Shown in pieces: positions 4,456-6,218 of a stretch of 6,218 nt of DNA. The notes under the pieces were generated by a model. The model worked only from the letters and a program-made list of their open reading frames with translations. It was not told the DNA's origin and did no database searches. Position 1 is the stretch's first letter. Each line of letters starts with the position of its first letter. The translations under genes and the position numbers were made by a program. The stretch is from Candidatus Woesearchaeota archaeon (GTDB lineage: Archaea > Nanobdellota > Nanobdellia > Woesearchaeales > JACQSR01), in the NCBI GenBank assembly GCA_023255615.1, contig JAHFLI010000041.1, forward strand, positions 3,140 to 9,357, read 5' to 3'.

Positions 4456-5583
4456 CTACTCTCTTTTTCTTGGCCTTCCTTTTTTCGTTGGACTCTGCTC
4501 TTCTCGTTCTGATGGAGCAGGTAATCCTTTTCGATAATGTTTCTCCAACCGCTGAAAGTCCTTCATCTCAAATTGGCGAACTTGATCTAATAGTTGCCTC
4601 AATTCATTGTTTGAAAATTCAACTTCACCGAGATCTTCATTTCTATCAACAATGTCCATCGTTTCTAAAATGCCCTCAATAAACATCCTTCTAATGTCAT
4701 TATATGTTTGATTTATTTCTTGAAGTCCACCATTTATAAGTTTAGATATCTGGTATATCTCATTAGTTGAACCAAAGAGCTCCTTTGTATCTTTCAATAG
4801 GCGGACATAGTTTGCGATTCTTATTAAAATTCGTTTTCCGTACGAGACCTGAGTGCGATGGAGTTTTTCTGCAAAGTATCTTCCTTCCTTTGCATGTCGA
4901 AAATGACAATAATTATCGACTTCGAGTTTATATTCCGCACTTAATTGATCAAAATCTCTTTCCAATGTTCTCAACGTTCTTTCAAGATCAAAGAAGTGAG
5001 GATCATCTACAGAGGATTTTTCAAATTGTCCCCTTGCCCTAATCAATGCTTCTGATTTTTCTGCTAGCCCTGGAGTTAATCCTTTCAGGGAGTTATGATG
5101 AAGCTCATGTTGGGTGATATATTCATCCGTTTTCTGCTCAAGAGTTTTCCTCTCTTCATCTCCTCTTCGGACAACATATTCTAAGATACCCCTCATTCTT
5201 TCCATTTTTCCAATTTGCTCATCAAATAAATGATAGTATCTCTCTGATGTATCCATTCCGGCAAACATTCGAAGGTAAGCAATTGCCTTGAGAGGTAGGG
5301 ATTCTATAGTTAAGGGTCCAGCAATTTTTGCCAGTCGTTCAATCTCTTTCTGATGGCCTTGAACTTCAACATAGAGCCTTCTAAATTCCTTAAAATTAGG
5401 GGAATCTGGAACGAGTGTTCCCGGACGGTAGTTCCCGCGTAGAACGTCATTTATACGATAAACGAATTCAAATCCTGATCCGGGAGAAGCAATATCCTTA
5501 GGTTCAAAAAGTTCTCCTCCAAAATTATCAAAGATCGGTTTTTTCCATTCTCCATTTCCTTTAGCTGTTGATGATTGGCTCAT
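4456..5583 (-). CDS. coiled-coil protein with a basic, AT-hook-like C-terminal tail
   Basis: A 375-residue soluble protein that I cannot assign to a family. After an N-terminal part with Gly/Pro turns (residues 1-55) it is almost entirely helical and charged. Heptad-like segments, for example at about residues 170-230 (RARGQFEKSS...LERTLRTLERDFDQLSAEY), predict coiled coils and probably oligomers. It has no signal peptide or membrane span. The last 20 or so residues are Pro/Ser/Glu then KKGRPRKRE (367-375), close to the AT-hook core R/K-G-R-P flanked by basic residues, which binds the minor groove of AT-rich DNA; with only one such motif this is suggestive. The ATG at 5583 has a strong Shine-Dalgarno, unlike the leaderless genes around it. 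The methyltransferase gene is divergent from it across about 185 bases. A structural or nucleoid-linked role is a guess. Confidence 0.8.
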   Translation of the reverse strand: MSQSSTAKGNGEWKKPIFDNFGGELFEPKDIASPGSGFEFVYRINDVLRGNYRPGTLVPDSPNFKEFRRLYVEVQGHQKEIERLAKIAGPLTIESLPLKAIAYLRMFAGMDTSERYYHLFDEQIGKMERMRGILEYVVRRGDEERKTLEQKTDEYITQHELHHNSLKGLTPGLAEKSEALIRARGQFEKSSVDDPHFFDLERTLRTLERDFDQLSAEYKLEVDNYCHFRHAKEGRYFAEKLHRTQVSYGKRILIRIANYVRLLKDTKELFGSTNEIYQISKLINGGLQEINQTYNDIRRMFIEGILETMDIVDRNEDLGEVEFSNNELRQLLDQVRQFEMKDFQRLEKHYRKGLPAPSEREEQSPTKKGRPRKRE

Positions 5584-5586
5584 GTG

Positions 5587-5594
5587 ACCACCTC
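5587..5594 (-). promoter_or_regulatory. Shine-Dalgarno of the coiled-coil gene
   Basis: The minus strand reads GAGGTGGTCAC before ATG. GAGGTG matches the archaeal 16S 3' end (CACCUC) over six bases, with a spacer of five. It fixes the start at 5583 and implies a leadered transcript, in contrast to the neighbouring genes. Confidence 0.7.
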
Positions 5595-5718
5595 ATCAGA
5601 TAGAATGTTGCGAAAGGTAATATGTTCTCCTTAGAAAATTATGGCTAATTTCCGAGAAAGATGCGTATTTTTCGAATTGAAACGATTTATTTTCGGATTT
5701 CTTGTTGTCCGCTTAAAG

Positions 5719-5730
5719 ATTTTCGAAAAT
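5719..5730. repeat. 12-bp perfect palindrome upstream of the methyltransferase promoter
   Basis: ATTTTCGAAAAT is a perfect palindrome lying about 10 bases upstream of the TATA box at 5740-5748, where an archaeal regulator could help or block TBP/TFB. A related TTTTTCGAATT occurs at 5667-5677. In AT-rich DNA such palindromes can arise by chance. Confidence 0.35.
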
Positions 5731-5739
5731 AGTAGAAAA

Positions 5740-5748
5740 TTTTTAATA
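5740..5748 (+). promoter_or_regulatory. TATA box of the methyltransferase gene
   Basis: TTTTTAATA is preceded by GAAAA (BRE-like) and centred about 25-26 bases before the second of two tandem ATG codons (5770), 22-23 before the first (5767). By comparison with the other promoters here, a leaderless start at 5770 fits best. Confidence 0.55.
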
Positions 5749-5769
5749 GAAGATCTGATCAAAAAGATG

Positions 5770-6218
5770 ATGAGAGATTACTACTCTGAACTCGCACGAG
5801 GATATGATGAACTTTATGGAAATGAGCAACAAGAGAAGTTGAGAGTAATCAAAGAAAAAGTATCGTTCTCGAAGAAACAGATGATATTGGATGTTGGTTG
5901 TGGAACAGGTATATCTTCGGCTCTTCCGGGACTTATTATCGGAATCGATCCTTCTTTAGGCATGTTACAAAAGAACACGAATTTCAAAGTAAAAGGGAAA
6001 GCTGAATCTCTTCCTTTCAAAGATTCTTCATTTGACGTCGTTCTTTGCCTGACTGTTACTCATCATTTTTCTCCGACTAAAACGGCATTAATTGAGGTTG
6101 ATCGCGTTGGTAGGGGTATTTTTATCTTCAGTATTCTCGAGAAGAGTAAAAAATATGGTGCTATAAAAAAAGCAGTTTCTGGTTTATTTGTAATAAAAGA
6201 ACGATTTTCTCTTCTTAA
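5770..6218 (+). CDS. class I SAM-dependent methyltransferase, N-terminal part
   Basis: The frame is open to the right edge, so the C-terminus is missing (149 residues seen from 5770). The N-terminus (RDYYSELARGYDELYG) is the usual opening of UbiE/Methyltransf_11-type enzymes. ILDVGCGTG at 39-47 (counted from 5770) is motif I, the glycine-rich SAM loop. GIDPS with D60 is the acidic end of strand 2 that holds the SAM ribose. KAESLPFKDSSFDVVLC at about 77-93 covers the adenine-contacting Ala-Glu and the motif that follows, then THH. The substrate cannot be told from this part; archaeal relatives act on small molecules, quinones, tRNA or protein. ATG at 5767 is an equal codon choice. The frame also stays open upstream to an ATG at 5641, but homologues begin at the YY.LA..YD segment and the TATA box lies between. 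Confidence 0.88.
   Translation, partial: MRDYYSELARGYDELYGNEQQEKLRVIKEKVSFSKKQMILDVGCGTGISSALPGLIIGIDPSLGMLQKNTNFKVKGKAESLPFKDSSFDVVLCLTVTHHFSPTKTALIEVDRVGRGIFIFSILEKSKKYGAIKKAVSGLFVIKERFSLL

Larger units (their letters stand above)
5584..5766. other. divergent intergenic region between the coiled-coil and methyltransferase genes
   Basis: AT-rich, with the Shine-Dalgarno of the minus gene at one end and the methyltransferase TATA box at the other. A frame in line with the methyltransferase is open from 5641 (MANFRERC...), rich in Phe and Arg, but is interrupted by promoter-like sequence and looks non-coding. No clear TATA box for the minus gene was found; AATTTTCTAA at 5631-5640 and ACATATTA at 5617-5624 (minus) are weak options. 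Confidence 0.45.

Noticed and set aside
4470..5042. Plus-strand open frames of 70 and 91 codons opposite the coiled-coil gene
   Set aside because: Antisense shadows of a long, clearly coding minus-strand gene with its own Shine-Dalgarno.
5641..5769. N-terminal extension of the methyltransferase from ATG at 5641
   Set aside because: The added residues do not match the family's normal N-terminus, and the region contains the TATA box and a palindrome.
5814..6020. Minus-strand open frame opposite the methyltransferase
   Set aside because: Shadow of the conserved SAM-binding motifs on the plus strand.

Overview
The window looks like a low-GC archaeal chromosome segment, most likely from a small-genome DPANN-type lineage (Woesearchaeota/Pacearchaeota-like). 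This rests on archaeal TATA boxes about 26 bases upstream of apparently leaderless ATG codons, a tRNA with an intron at the classical archaeal position 37/38 and no encoded CCA, oligo-T terminators without hairpins, and surface proteins of a style common in those genomes (a CGDGIC cysteine motif, an M64-type metallopeptidase, small lipoproteins). The lineage is inferred from style; no ribosomal or other marker gene is present.

Layout. Positions 2-199 (+) hold the C-terminal end of a protein that starts outside the window, possibly a TRAM/OB-type domain. It converges on a minus-strand, membrane-anchored, cysteine-motif surface protein (196-1086), and the two TAG stops share one CTAG palindrome. 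The 5' end of that minus gene appears broken by a run of eight G (C on the coding strand): a good ATG at 1157 and a TATA box at 1191-1200 lie upstream but in another frame. Positions 1158-1469 are non-coding and hold hairpins, including a 10-bp stem at 1331-1370.

Positions 1470-3103 (+) form a two-gene operon. A membrane-anchored M64-family zinc peptidase (HEFGH at residues 291-295) overlaps by ATGA with a type I membrane protein that has a signal peptide, a beta-rich ectodomain and one C-terminal TM helix. The second gene's last codons run into the 3' end of an opposing tRNA-Asn(GUU) gene (3095-3181, minus), which carries a 14-nt intron.

A compact divergent promoter region (3182-3262) then serves the tRNA and a small PsbP-like lipoprotein (3263-3727). 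It is followed by an unrecognised 180-aa protein (3873-4415). A 375-aa coiled-coil protein with an AT-hook-like basic tail lies on the minus strand (4456-5583, with a clear Shine-Dalgarno). A class I SAM-dependent methyltransferase (from 5770) runs off the right edge.

Three or four of the proteins are predicted to be at or outside the membrane: a cysteine-motif protein, a peptidase with its likely partner, and a lipoprotein. The best candidate for a little-described system is the peptidase plus type I membrane protein pair. No CRISPR array, insertion sequence or phage gene was seen.
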